Assembly (NCBI GenBank): GCA_031427625.1
Contig: JANPNV010000002.1
Location: forward strand, 44,604-108,603
Source of the DNA: JADKIH01 sp031427625
Lineage (GTDB): Bacteria > Bacteroidota > Bacteroidia > AKYH767-A > 2013-40CM-41-45
DNA length: 64,000 bases
Direction: 5' to 3'
Part shown: positions 44,076-54,200 of the stretch, piece by piece
How the letters are laid out: every line of letters starts with the position of its first letter
Numbering within the stretch: position 1 is the stretch's first letter
Program-made: the position numbers and the translations under genes
Notes under the pieces: generated by a model
Told to the model about the DNA's origin: nothing
Database searches by the model: none
Seen by the model: the letters and a program-made list of their open reading frames with translations, nothing else

Positions 44076-45119
44076 ATGGCACGAAAAGCACTTATTCTTC
44101 GAATTGCATGGGGCTCAGTCGGCTTCCTTTTAATTCTGGTAAGTATATTAGGATTCCTTATATATAGGCAGATTTATAAGACAAATCTCGTAGGGGCTCG
44201 TGGTAGTAAACAGTTTTTATATATTCCAACAGGATCAGATATTCAAGATGTAATTAATATCCTTGAAAATGAACAACTGTTACTTGATGAAAAATCGTTT
44301 AGATGGACGGCCCATCAAATGAAATACGATATAGCTGTGAAACCAGGGAAATACCAGCTAAAACTTCGTATGAACAATAAAGAATTGATTTCTCTTCTGC
44401 GTTCGGGAAGGCAGGTTCCTGTCAATGTTACATTTAATAATATTAGAACCGTTACTCAACTCGCAAATAAAATAGGCGATCAGATTGAGGCAAAACCACA
44501 AGCCATCATAAATCTTCTTTCTGATGCCGATTACCTCATACAACTAGGTTTCAATTCTGATAATGTACTTGCTCTTTTTATACCTAATACCTATGAATTT
44601 TACTGGAATACTTCTGCCGATAAATTTATTAAGAAAATGAAATCGGAATATGAAAAATTCTGGTCGGTCCAAAAGTTAACTCAGGCAAAAACAATAGATT
44701 TAACTCCAATTCAAGTTGCCGTAATTGCTTCCATTGTACAAATGGAATCAAACAAAGAAGATGAAAAGCCAATTATTGCCGGCGTCTACATAAACAGATT
44801 GAAAAAAGAATGGCGCCTGGAAGCTGACCCAACGCTTATTTTTGCCATTGGTGACTATTCCATTACACGGGTACTTAATGTTTATAAAGAAGTTGAATCA
44901 CCTTATAATACCTATAAATACAAAGGACTTCCGCCAGGACCTATCTGCCTTCCGACCATTGCATCAATTAATTCCGTCTTGAATTATGTTCATCATCAAT
45001 ACATGTATTTTTGCGCAAAAGAAGATTTTTCCGGTTATCACTCATTTGCTGTTTCCTATGAACAGCACCTTCAGAATGCGCGTCGTTTCCAACATGCGCT
45101 CGATAAAAGAGGAATCTAA
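44076..45119 (+). CDS. mltG: Endolytic peptidoglycan transglycosylase MltG
   Basis: Cleaves nascent glycan strands near the inner membrane and sets strand ends. From ATG 44076 it is 347 aa. It has an N-terminal TM anchor (about 8-28) and a LysM-like region (about 50-110: FLYIPTGSDIQDVINILENE). The YceG catalytic domain contains the Glu in IASIVQMESNKEDEKPIIAGVYINRL, then DPTLIFAIGD, SPYNTYKYKGLPPGPI and FSGYHSFAVSYEQHLQNA. Motifs and length are normal. It is preceded by about 280 bases with no clear gene. Confidence 0.92.
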   Translation: MARKALILRIAWGSVGFLLILVSILGFLIYRQIYKTNLVGARGSKQFLYIPTGSDIQDVINILENEQLLLDEKSFRWTAHQMKYDIAVKPGKYQLKLRMNNKELISLLRSGRQVPVNVTFNNIRTVTQLANKIGDQIEAKPQAIINLLSDADYLIQLGFNSDNVLALFIPNTYEFYWNTSADKFIKKMKSEYEKFWSVQKLTQAKTIDLTPIQVAVIASIVQMESNKEDEKPIIAGVYINRLKKEWRLEADPTLIFAIGDYSITRVLNVYKEVESPYNTYKYKGLPPGPICLPTIASINSVLNYVHHQYMYFCAKEDFSGYHSFAVSYEQHLQNARRFQHALDKRGI

Positions 45120-45156
45120 TCATTTCTGATAATCTCTTTTTTATTAATTAAAATCC

Positions 45157-45164
45157 TATTTTCG
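45157..45164 (+). promoter_or_regulatory. -7 element of the phosphohexomutase gene
   Basis: TATTTTCG (TAnnTTYG) lies 31 bases upstream of the ATG at 45195. Confidence 0.45.
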
Positions 45165-45194
45165 CAAATCCTATTTTTTAAGAATTAATCAATC

Positions 45195-46613
45195 ATGATA
45201 AATAAAATAAAATTTGGCACCGACGGCTGGAGAGCAATCATCGCGAAAGACTTTACTGTTGATAATGTAGCAAGGGTAGCAGAAGCAACGGCATTATGGC
45301 TTAAGAAACATTCAAAAAATCCGAATGTAATTGTTGGTCACGATTGCAGGTTTGCCGGCGAATTATTTGCTCAAACTGTTACTGCTGTTATGGGCAAAAT
45401 GGGAGTGAAGACTATTCTCGCTAAAGATTATGTATCTACTCCGATGATATCACTCGGAGCGATTAATTATAAATGTGATGCTGGAATCATTATCACTGCT
45501 TCGCATAACCCACCCTCATACAATGGCTTTAAGCTGAAAGGATCTTATGGTGGACCCTTGCAACCATCGAATGTTCAGGAAATTGAAGATATGATTCCGG
45601 ATAAATGTTCGATCGATTTTCAATCGGTCACCATGGACGATCTGGAGAAGAACGGACTTTTAGAATACGCAGATATTGAAACAGATTATATCAGGCATGT
45701 CGAAAAGCATTTTGATTTGAATGCCATCAGGAATTCCGGATTAAATCTTGCTTATGATGCAATGTATGGATCCGGACAAAATGTAATAAAACGTTTATTC
45801 CCTGAGATCACGATGCTGCATTGTGATTATAATCCCGGATTCATGGGACAAGCACCTGAACCTATTCACAAAAACCTAATTGAGTTCAGCAACCTTATTA
45901 AATCATTAGGAAATATTGATTGCGGATTAGTTACCGATGGTGACGCTGATAGAATCGGTATGTACGACGGGAAAGGAAATTTTATTGATTCACATCATAT
46001 CATCCTGCTCTTAATTCATTACTTGGTAAAGTATAAAAAAATGAAAGGGAAGGTCTGTACTGCATTTAGCACCACACCAAAAGTTGAAAAGTTATGCAAA
46101 CATTATGGCTTACCAATTGAGACTGTGAAAATAGGTTTCAAATACATTTGTGAAATCATGATCAACGAAGATGTCTTACTCGGTGGAGAAGAGAGTGGAG
46201 GTATAGCTATTAAAAATCACATGCCCGAAAGAGATGGTATATGGATGGGCTTAGTCATCTGGGAATTTATGGCCAAGAGCGGAAAAAAACTGAATGAACT
46301 TATTGATGAAGTCTATGCAATCGTTGGACCATTTTCATTTGAGAGGAACGACATGCATCTTAAACAAGAAGTAAAAGATAAAATAGTTGAGAAAACAGCG
46401 CATAACGGATACAATGCTTTTGGTAAATACATCGTGAAAAGAGTTGAAAATATCGACGGTTTTAAATATTTCTTTGATGATAACAACGATGAATGGCTGC
46501 TAATTCGTGCCTCCGGTACGGAGCCAGTGCTTCGTGCTTATGCAGAATCCAAAACCAGAGAAGGTGCGTTCGAGATTCTTAAAGCTGCTGAAAAAACTTT
46601 ACTCGCTAATTAA
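45195..46613 (+). CDS. Phosphoglucomutase/phosphomannomutase family protein
   Basis: Interconverts hexose 6- and 1-phosphates in the cytoplasm. The 472-aa alpha-D-phosphohexomutase has all four family loops. The opening FGTDGWRAIIAKDFT is followed by the phosphoserine loop IITASHNPPSYNGFKLKG, the Mg2+ loop LVTDGDADRIGMYDG, the sugar-specificity loop LLGGEESGGIAI and the phosphate-binding loop IRASGTEPVLRAYAES. The GEESGG loop is compatible with glucose or mannose substrates. The gene is monocistronic. Confidence 0.9.
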   Translation: MINKIKFGTDGWRAIIAKDFTVDNVARVAEATALWLKKHSKNPNVIVGHDCRFAGELFAQTVTAVMGKMGVKTILAKDYVSTPMISLGAINYKCDAGIIITASHNPPSYNGFKLKGSYGGPLQPSNVQEIEDMIPDKCSIDFQSVTMDDLEKNGLLEYADIETDYIRHVEKHFDLNAIRNSGLNLAYDAMYGSGQNVIKRLFPEITMLHCDYNPGFMGQAPEPIHKNLIEFSNLIKSLGNIDCGLVTDGDADRIGMYDGKGNFIDSHHIILLLIHYLVKYKKMKGKVCTAFSTTPKVEKLCKHYGLPIETVKIGFKYICEIMINEDVLLGGEESGGIAIKNHMPERDGIWMGLVIWEFMAKSGKKLNELIDEVYAIVGPFSFERNDMHLKQEVKDKIVEKTAHNGYNAFGKYIVKRVENIDGFKYFFDDNNDEWLLIRASGTEPVLRAYAESKTREGAFEILKAAEKTLLAN

Positions 46614-46627
46614 TTAGTGCAACGAAA

Positions 46628-46673
46628 ATGCCAAAAGAAAAACTTTGCGATTGCAAATCTTCTCTTTTGGCAT
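46628..46673. repeat. Inverted repeat between the phosphohexomutase and surface-protein genes
   Basis: ATGCCAAAAGA (46628-46638) pairs perfectly with TCTTTTGGCAT (46663-46673). Within it TTTGC and GCAAA form a second stem around GATT. No T-run follows on either strand, so it is not a textbook terminator, although it lies between convergent genes where one is expected. Confidence 0.6.
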
Positions 46674-46714
46674 CATGATGTGAGTTATTTTAAATCAGAC
46701 CCAGAAGTCGATTT

Positions 46715-46813
46715 TTAATTCTTCCTTCCCTGAGCCGGATCACTTTTTTTCAAATCATCCATAAGAAGGTAAAAAAATCCTGCAATGTAAATTGAAGTAA
46801 TAATGTAAATCAT
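46715..46813 (-). CDS. Possible 32-aa membrane microprotein
   Basis: The frame runs from ATG 46813 to TAA 46715. It encodes a hydrophobic N-terminal segment (MIYIITSIYIAGFFYLLM) and a short charged tail (DDLKKSDPAQGRKN), the layout of a single-pass microprotein. It begins 17 bases after the stop of the T9SS protein on the same strand. I do not recognise it, and such a short frame could arise by chance. Confidence 0.35.
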   Translation of the reverse strand: MIYIITSIYIAGFFYLLMDDLKKSDPAQGRKN

Positions 46814-46829
46814 GTTTTTATGTTTTAAG

Positions 46830-49076
46830 TTAATTTTTAATAATTGTTCTTTGTGTTAATTTTCCTTTTTCATTTACATAAACTATCATGTAAATCCCTG
46901 ACTCATAATTACTGAGATCGAGGTTAAAATTTCTTGTTTGAATTTCTATATTTTTTTCGAGGAGTAATTTCCCATCTGCACTTATCAGTTTTAAATTTCC
47001 TGTTGAATTCGTAGGAATTCGAATCTGAACGTTATTTACAGTCGGGTTTGGAAAAACAGAAAGATCTTTCATGTATTTATCTTCTTCAATTCCTGTTGTA
47101 GAAAAATATATCGTATTCGACTGACTGCTGCACTGATCCGAATTCATTACTGCTACTTTGTATTCCCCTTCCAGAAATGCCATAAATGTTTGGCCATTTT
47201 CTGAAGGAATAGAGGCGTTGTTATAATACCATTGATATTGAAAATTCTGAGTCGATGATAATTCATTTCCACTAAGAGTGATTAAGGGAATTGCAGGATT
47301 AGCTTTCACAGTGACGAAATTTAATTTCATCAAAGTCTGATTACCAAAACTATTAATTGCAGTCAGCGTAACACTGTAGACTCCAGGTTGTGAATATGAA
47401 ATCTGAGGATTTTTTAAAGTTGATACCGCCGGATTACCTCCCTGAAAATTCCATATCCATGAAGTTGCATTCGGTGTTGCATCTAAAAATGCAACCTGGC
47501 TATTTGCACATATTACTGTTGATTGTGCAGAAAAATTTACTTGCGGAAGATTGCAATTTGTGGATGAAATACTTTCTGAATATGTATCTGTATTGTAACA
47601 CGTACTTGCAGTTAATGTAACAGTACGGATAGTATTTAAAGGAAATAGAAGTTGAATACTTTGATTCCTTGATAGGAAAGTATTATTTAAAGTCCAGCTG
47701 ATCTCGGAAGCATCTGCTGAAGAATTGACAAGGTTTAATGTGTCACCTCCACAAACTGAAGAGGGACTGCTGAAATATGCTATTGGGTTTTTGCATACAA
47801 GGCTTAGCAACCAGATATCAGACGAGCCATGTTGACCAGAAACATCATTGTTATTACTAAATGTATATCCTGCGATAAGGAATCCTCCAGTTGCATCTTG
47901 AAAAACACTAACAGGTCGATCACTTCCTGAACCACCGTAATTCCTGCTCCATTCTGTATTAAATGAATTATCGGTCTTTAACAACCAGATGTCTTCCATT
48001 CCAGAAAAGTTCAAAATATCTCTGTCCGTAGAGGTCGATCCTGAAGTCAGTAAATATCCTCCATCTATCGTTTCGATTATAGAAAACAAATTCTCAGCTC
48101 CGCTACCTCCAAAATTTTTCTCCGATTGCAAATTCCCAAAGCAATCGATTCTTATTAACCAACTATCCGTGTAACCATAATTAGTGCTGACTTCTCCATT
48201 CGATGAACGGGAATATCCACCTATTAAAATATTCTGTCGTGAGTCGATAAGTATAGTTTGTGCTGATTCAAAATTGGAACCTCCGAAAGCTTTAGTCCAT
48301 AAATTACTTCCGTTAAAATCATATTTGGCAACCAGCATATCGTAATTACCATGATTAAACATCACATCTCCATCTACTGAGTTTGATGTTCCCCCTGCAT
48401 ATATATTTCCAGAAGCATCTGTAGTAACTGAATAAAACACGTCAATGTTTGTTCCACCGGTAGAGTTCTGCCATAATAAATTTCCGAGACTGTCAACCTT
48501 CATTATCCATGCATCCTGATTTCCATGATTTCCGCTTACATCACCATCCAGCGAATAGGATCCACCGACAAGAATAAATCCGCCATCACTTGTTTTCTTA
48601 TGAGCATAGCAGAGATCCACTTGAGAACCTCCGTAATTTTTTAAACTCAAGACGTTTCCGTTATTATCAGTACACATCCAAAACACATCGAAGTTTCCTT
48701 TATTGTTTTGAAAGTCGCCGTCTGTTGAAGCTGTATATCCTGTTATAATGAGTCGACCATCAGCTAATTCGCTGATTGAAGTTCCTGCATCAATAGAACT
48801 TCCTCCAATTGATTTTTGCCATAACAATGAGCCCGACGATGTTAATTTCGTAATCCAGATATCCGTAGAACCATGGTTGAATAAAATATCACCGTTTTGG
48901 GAGTCTACATTAGAAAGAAGAATAACGTTTCCATCATTCGATTGAATTAATGCGGCCGGAACATCTTGCTGACTGCCACCAAGGCATTTCTGCCAATTTT
49001 TCAATGGAGGTGATGCTGCCCAACCGGAAAGAACAATCTGCATTAAAACAAAGAAGAGAGATCCTTTTTTCATCAT
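46830..49076 (-). CDS. T9SS-exported repeat protein with PKD domain
   Basis: A 748-aa secreted protein. After a signal peptide (about 1-20, ending GWAAS) come seven repeats of about 50-55 residues, each with an NHGxxDxW-like motif (NHGSTDIWI, NHGNQDAWI, NHGNYDMLV, NYGYTDSWL, QHGSSDIWL). Each unit also carries LLWQKSIGGS and DGRLIITGYT-type strands. They probably fold as a beta-propeller. A PKD domain (about 515-590, ATSWIWNFQGGNP) follows. A type A T9SS sorting domain closes the protein (about 670-748: LSVFPNPTVNNVQIRI, ESGIYMIVYVNEKG). It should be exported through the type IX system and anchored at the surface. The ligand is unknown. Confidence 0.88.
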   Translation of the reverse strand: MMKKGSLFFVLMQIVLSGWAASPPLKNWQKCLGGSQQDVPAALIQSNDGNVILLSNVDSQNGDILFNHGSTDIWITKLTSSGSLLWQKSIGGSSIDAGTSISELADGRLIITGYTASTDGDFQNNKGNFDVFWMCTDNNGNVLSLKNYGGSQVDLCYAHKKTSDGGFILVGGSYSLDGDVSGNHGNQDAWIMKVDSLGNLLWQNSTGGTNIDVFYSVTTDASGNIYAGGTSNSVDGDVMFNHGNYDMLVAKYDFNGSNLWTKAFGGSNFESAQTILIDSRQNILIGGYSRSSNGEVSTNYGYTDSWLIRIDCFGNLQSEKNFGGSGAENLFSIIETIDGGYLLTSGSTSTDRDILNFSGMEDIWLLKTDNSFNTEWSRNYGGSGSDRPVSVFQDATGGFLIAGYTFSNNNDVSGQHGSSDIWLLSLVCKNPIAYFSSPSSVCGGDTLNLVNSSADASEISWTLNNTFLSRNQSIQLLFPLNTIRTVTLTASTCYNTDTYSESISSTNCNLPQVNFSAQSTVICANSQVAFLDATPNATSWIWNFQGGNPAVSTLKNPQISYSQPGVYSVTLTAINSFGNQTLMKLNFVTVKANPAIPLITLSGNELSSTQNFQYQWYYNNASIPSENGQTFMAFLEGEYKVAVMNSDQCSSQSNTIYFSTTGIEEDKYMKDLSVFPNPTVNNVQIRIPTNSTGNLKLISADGKLLLEKNIEIQTRNFNLDLSNYESGIYMIVYVNEKGKLTQRTIIKN

Positions 49077-49353
49077 ATAGCTTCCTGTGACGGAATACTA
49101 CAAAGTGCATCAGAATGGCCCTGGAGTTCAATATTTTTATGTAAACCATTGTCTTCAATGGGTTAATAGAAGTTATATAAAGTGAGAATTTAGATGTTTT
49201 TCAAAGCAAAACGCTCATTCTCCAAGAATTTTAACGATTTTGAATAGAAAGTTTACAAATGAGATTCAAATGGCCTTATCAGGGCATCAACAATGGAAAA
49301 GGGGCGTTAAACAAGACAAGAAAAACAATTTTCAACTGACCGACAATTTTCAG
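49077..49353. other. Intergenic region upstream of the T9SS protein gene
   Basis: No gene is seen. It must hold the promoter of the minus-strand gene starting at 49076. An imperfect hairpin (ATGGCC/GGGCAT with one mismatch) lies near 49270-49290. The hairpin array at 49354-49428 follows. Confidence 0.4.
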
Positions 49354-49428
49354 CAATCCCGTAAGATTGATTAATCCAGTTCAACCCCGTAAGGTTGGCA
49401 AAAAATGACCCAGCCCCGTAAGGCTGGG
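49354..49428. repeat. Three tandem stem-loops with identical CCGTAA loops and covarying stems
   Basis: Hairpin 1: CAATC (49354-49358), loop CCGTAA, GATTG (49365-49369). Hairpin 2: CAACC (49382-49386), loop CCGTAA, GGTTG (49393-49397). Hairpin 3: CCCAGCC (49409-49415), loop CCGTAA, GGCTGGG (49422-49428). The loops are 28 and 29 bases apart. Where the stem differs, both arms change together. Hairpin 3 is followed by TTTATTTTTT on the plus strand, and on the minus strand by TCATTTTTTG, so it can also terminate the DUF6580 transcript, whose stop overlaps it closely. The reason for three copies is unknown. Confidence 0.8.
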
Positions 49429-49429
49429 T

Positions 49430-49978
49430 TTATTTTTTATGCGCTTTTATAACTGTGACACTACTTCTTTTATGCATGAGCAGATAAAAACTTCCAAATA
49501 ATAATGTATTGTAGAAAAGATCGCCGGCGATCTGATTTCTGAAGAATGGAAGAGCCATACTATAACTTTCAAGTGTTCCAGCGACTGTCATCGGATAAAG
49601 CCTCAAATCCATATACCATAGAGGTAAATTAGTCACTAGGAAAAAAACGATTGATGATAACAACGACATACATCCGATGTTAAATACGGTCTGATTTCTG
49701 GTGATTAATACACCCATCCATACAGTAAAAACAAAACAGGCATAAACAGGGAGAATACTAAAATGAAATCCGATAAAAAGATCGCTTATAAACATGGCTG
49801 CCATTGGCAATAAGAAAGCAATTCGTTTATCTCTGAAAGCGACTCCCGAAAAAAGTGCCATTGCACCAATAGCTGTAAAATTAAAAGGATGATAGGGGAT
49901 AAATCTTGTTACCGCAGCAATAATTATTAGAAGGAATGCGATAAGGAAGGATTGTATATTTTCTTTAGATTTTATCAT
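49430..49978 (-). CDS. DUF6580-like membrane protein (ECF S-component-like)
   Basis: A 182-aa integral membrane protein with five to six hydrophobic segments. The conserved opening is TRFIPYHPFNFTAIGAMALF, and FISDLFIGFHFS and AGDLFYNTLLFGSFYLL follow. This matches the DUF6580 family, whose members resemble the substrate-binding S-components of ECF vitamin transporters. No EcfA/EcfT gene is nearby. The substrate is unknown, and no cobalamin or thiamine riboswitch is visible upstream. The stop codon abuts the hairpin array. Confidence 0.75.
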   Translation of the reverse strand: MIKSKENIQSFLIAFLLIIIAAVTRFIPYHPFNFTAIGAMALFSGVAFRDKRIAFLLPMAAMFISDLFIGFHFSILPVYACFVFTVWMGVLITRNQTVFNIGCMSLLSSIVFFLVTNLPLWYMDLRLYPMTVAGTLESYSMALPFFRNQIAGDLFYNTLLFGSFYLLMHKRSSVTVIKAHKK

Positions 49979-50031
49979 GATTATTTTTGTATGGCAAATT
50001 TATGGTTTTATCAATAATAAAAAAACGTATT

Positions 50032-51183
50032 CTACTTGATGAATGGATGCCTTTCCTTCCAGCCTTCTCCCATTTCACGCTGGAAGTTATTGCCGAATCG
50101 ATTCACAAGTGATTTAATGAATTTGTTTTTCACTGCAATATAGTCATTAAAATAAACAGGAATAGCTCCGAGGTTGGCTTTTGCCTCACGGGCAGTTCTT
50201 CCAAGTTCAAGAACATCTTTTTTGTTTTCGATAGACATTCGAACACCGTCAAATAACATATTGAAATAGATGCTTAGTTCAGTATTCAACGAATAATCTA
50301 TTCCGATATAATGCATTTCAAGTGTGCTACCATGATCGATGTAGGTTGCAAATCCGATAAGAGAATCCTTGTAATAATATCCCTGGAATGTAAACAGATC
50401 AGGAAATCGTTTTTTATACTCAAAAAAATAATTTTGCCCGACCAATCCCATTCTGACGGATTGTTTATTAGCAACATTATTGAAAAGTTGTAATATTCGT
50501 TTTGAAGATGAGAGGATATCAGAAGCTTCAAGATTTTTTCGAATAATTTTTTCTCCGGATTTAATTATTTTCTCCGCTCTTTTCCTGTATTTTTTTGATA
50601 GCGCTTTTACATAGGAATCAAAAGTTGCCCAAGTCTTATTGATATTCAAAGCCATTGTGAGATCAAATGGGTACGGTTCAAGTTTATACTGAGCCGTCAC
50701 TGACGCATCGAATGAACTATCAAGATCCTTTATAATAAGGATGTCGCTTTTTTTGTTTGCATCAACTTTTATGACGATATCTAACACTTGCTCTTTGCCA
50801 ATATAATTAGCATTGAACCAGATCGATGGAAAATTAACTGCAAATAAGTTACCACAAATAGACATTCGAAATGGACGAACGAATAATAGCAATGAGGTTA
50901 ATGCAGAAAGCAATTTATTATTTCGGAAGCTTATATTTTTTGGACTAGATTTTAGATCTTGAAAATAAAGTAGTCCGACAACTTTATTTTCAAGATCAAT
51001 ATTCTTTTTAATGAATACATATCTGAATTTCAAATCGACAGGATTTGACTCCTGAATTAATTTTAAGTAAGATACAGTGAGAGTGGAAGGTGCATTTTCT
51101 TCCCAAAGCATAGTAAGTTCCTGATCCAGAGAATCAAAAACTAAAACATGATAATTTCCTTCAGAAAAGGAGGAAAAAGCCAT
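50032..51183 (-). CDS. GNAT/FemAB-like acyltransferase domain protein
   Basis: A 383-aa cytoplasmic protein from ATG 51183; the longer frame starts with TTG at 51189. The second half (about 180-370) resembles the BioF2/FemAB-like GNAT group. It has ALSKKYRKRAEKIIKSGEK, FQGYYYKDSLIGFATYIDHG and LEMHYIGIDYSLNTELSIYF. The pattern continues with DVLELGRTAREAKANLGA, which resembles the family's LGxxxxxxK motif. Such proteins attach amino acids or acyl groups to cell-wall or lipid acceptors. The actual acceptor is not evident here. The N-terminal half is not recognised. Confidence 0.65.
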   Translation of the reverse strand: MAFSSFSEGNYHVLVFDSLDQELTMLWEENAPSTLTVSYLKLIQESNPVDLKFRYVFIKKNIDLENKVVGLLYFQDLKSSPKNISFRNNKLLSALTSLLLFVRPFRMSICGNLFAVNFPSIWFNANYIGKEQVLDIVIKVDANKKSDILIIKDLDSSFDASVTAQYKLEPYPFDLTMALNINKTWATFDSYVKALSKKYRKRAEKIIKSGEKIIRKNLEASDILSSSKRILQLFNNVANKQSVRMGLVGQNYFFEYKKRFPDLFTFQGYYYKDSLIGFATYIDHGSTLEMHYIGIDYSLNTELSIYFNMLFDGVRMSIENKKDVLELGRTAREAKANLGAIPVYFNDYIAVKNKFIKSLVNRFGNNFQREMGEGWKERHPFIK

Positions 51184-51254
51184 AGACAAAACGGTTTAAG
51201 GGTGCACAAAAATAGCATTACCTTTTCCTCATAAAAATAAAATTTCTATTGCCT

Positions 51255-54200
51255 TCAAAAGGGAGTAAACGGTCTGATTGTCGATAGCACGCGTGCTACC
51301 TGATTCTCCAACATTGAAAAATCGACTGACTCCGTTAGATAGTCGGCGTTTAGATCACCAAGAGCATAATTTTTTTCGAAAGCAGACGTACATAATGCCA
51401 TCTTTGCCAGATCATTTTTATCAATTTTCCTATCCTGATCCAAGTCGCCATAATAGATTGCAAACACGCCAGGATCCATCTGAACCTGATTACTACCATA
51501 TGCCTGAGCAGCGCTGGTGGTAAAATTATATGCAGTATCCACTGAGTCGAGGTAAAATGTGTTACCCCATGTTTCAAGACTATTTCGATGATTTATTACA
51601 AGATAATAAACCAGATTAAGTGCACGCGCTGGCAGATAAGCAGTGGCCCATCCATTTACGCTTAATGGCAATGTTAATGTGTAATTAACATTTGAGTCGA
51701 GATCCACAAGATCAACTGAAATTGTATCAGCAATTGTATCTGCTAGATTATAATATGCTTTCATTTTTGAGTTAGTAGTATATAAATCCTGCAAAAACAA
51801 TCTCATAGTATATGCATAGGGTTTTAGTTCAGTTGTAAAATTAAAGATTGTGCAGCTTGAACTAAATCCAGTGGCATTTCCGCCATTTAATGTCCAGTAA
51901 TATTTTTTTCCTGTCAATAGACTAGGTATTACCACCGATGTATCTGTTGTAATAATATATGTTTGTAGTGGTGGATTAACAGTGTCTAATTTTAATCTAT
52001 AATTATCTGCCCCTGGAATTTTCTCCCATAAAATATTCAAATTGCTAGAACGTATTTCTATTGAGTTATTTGGCGGTAGCATTGTTCCTGTACAAGGTGG
52101 AGGGGGAGAGGAAACGCTGACCATATAACTGCCTGAACCACCTCCTAAAGTTGAATGGTATACTCTAAAACGATAGACTGCATTTCTGGTGAGATTACTC
52201 ATTGTTATTGATTCAGGTTGGCCATTACCTACAGCATTGACGCAAGAGAGAGACGTTAAACTCGCACATGTACCACTAAAAAGCTGAATAACAGCATTGA
52301 AACCATTGTTTGAATTAACTGCAATTATTTCTTTTGTATTTACCGCAGTAAACGAATACCATACATCATCATCAGGAACTGTTCCTGACGCACTGCAAAC
52401 GGGTATACCAGCACTGGCAGAAGCTGCAGCTGTAGACTGGCCTGCTATGAAAACTGCAGGCGTTCCTGTTACTGTAATATTTATGCTATTAGCGCATTCA
52501 TCATTTGTTGGAGGAATTGGAACCGCACTAATACAAATTGAGAACTGACCAGCGCTTATTGAGGGATTCCAGGAAATTCCTCTTTCATATACTCGAACGA
52601 GATAATGCTGACCAATAACCAAATTATTAGTTGTAATAGTTTCTGATAAGCCCGCTCCAATTGTATTAGCACATGCAAGTTGAACAAATGATGTATTCAT
52701 CAATTCTACCGTTGCATCATAATTCCCCCCGCCAAATACTTTTATTTGAGTATTGGTATTATTTGCAACAAACTCAAACCAAACATCATCATCTGCATTT
52801 GCGCATGCAGCAGTTGGAATCGATCTTGTTGCATTTGCACTTGAAAAATATGTCCCACAAAATTCGAGACATGGTGTTGGATATACAGGTAGTAAAATTG
52901 GAGTCGATAAGGAATCATTAGAAGGTCTTAATGAAGCAGGAGGTACATATGACGAATACGTGCCTGGAACAAATCTAATCAGCGAATAACATTCAGGAAC
53001 TTCACTTAACTGAGTAGGAGCTAAACCGAAACTTCTTGTATTAGGTTTTAATTGATTGAGGACTTCGCCTATTTGTGGCGTTGAACTAACACCATTTCCA
53101 TTTATCCCGACGGAGAAAGCATAATTAAGGTTGAAAGCTCCGTTAAAGCCTTCCATTATTCCATATAAAAGCTCAATTACATTTGTACTCTCGTAAAGTT
53201 TTGCTTGAAAATTGAGATTGGGTCCTGCAGTTTGCCAATCTTCCATTCCAATCCACTCTATTGTCATAACTCTGTTTGGAGCTGTACCAGATAATAAAAA
53301 TTTGATACTTGCATTCAAACCGGCAGTCGTATTTGAATTTCCCTGACAGACTACATCTGCGTAAAAAGGTGTAATAATCAATGGTGACGAAGGAGGTGTT
53401 CCATCAGAAAGAGCCCCGTTTAAATAACCGTACTGAGTTCCGGCACCGTTTGCTGATGTTGTTGTATTAAAAGTAATAAAGCCATTTGTTGATATCAGGA
53501 AGGAGGAAACGGTATTTCCATTATAACCAAAATTGAACCCTATAGGAACAGCATTACTCAAGTTATCATCCGTACTAAGACCATTCCGCCAACCTGTGGT
53601 TACTACACTTCCTGAGGAGACAATAGAATTATATGTTATTCCTGTTGATCGGGTAATTTCATAATTGAGCGGACTTCCGGTTGTGAATTGATTGACGGAA
53701 CAACTCAGGGCTTGCGCCGAATCATTCCGAGCTACAATCTTCCAATAGTAAGTAGTATTGAATGCAAGGATGCTGGGAGTATATGTAGAAGCACTTTGAA
53801 AGTAGGATACACGCGGAGGATTTGCGGAGGTTCCAAAATAAACATCATATCCCGTCGTAACTCCTGTACCCGCAGTCCAGCTTAATGTATTTTGTAAAAG
53901 GAGGCCTGTGGCACCTGCTGTAGGAAATGTAATTGTTGCGCAACCTGGAGGAACTTTAAACAAATAAGATGTACCAGCAGCAATAGCAGCGGTATTGTTA
54001 TCAGTTACTGTAGCCGAACTTGCAAGCATTGTTGTTGTGTTCAAAGATAAATAGTCTGTTGTTGCTGTAGCTAAACCAATTGAATAAAGTCCGTTATTAA
54101 GAGGTAAAGCAGTACCATAAACAAACTGAACCCTATTGGTTGTCTCATAAAGCCAAACCTGAAATTTTTGATTTGCGGAGTTGTTGTTTATAACGGTTAC

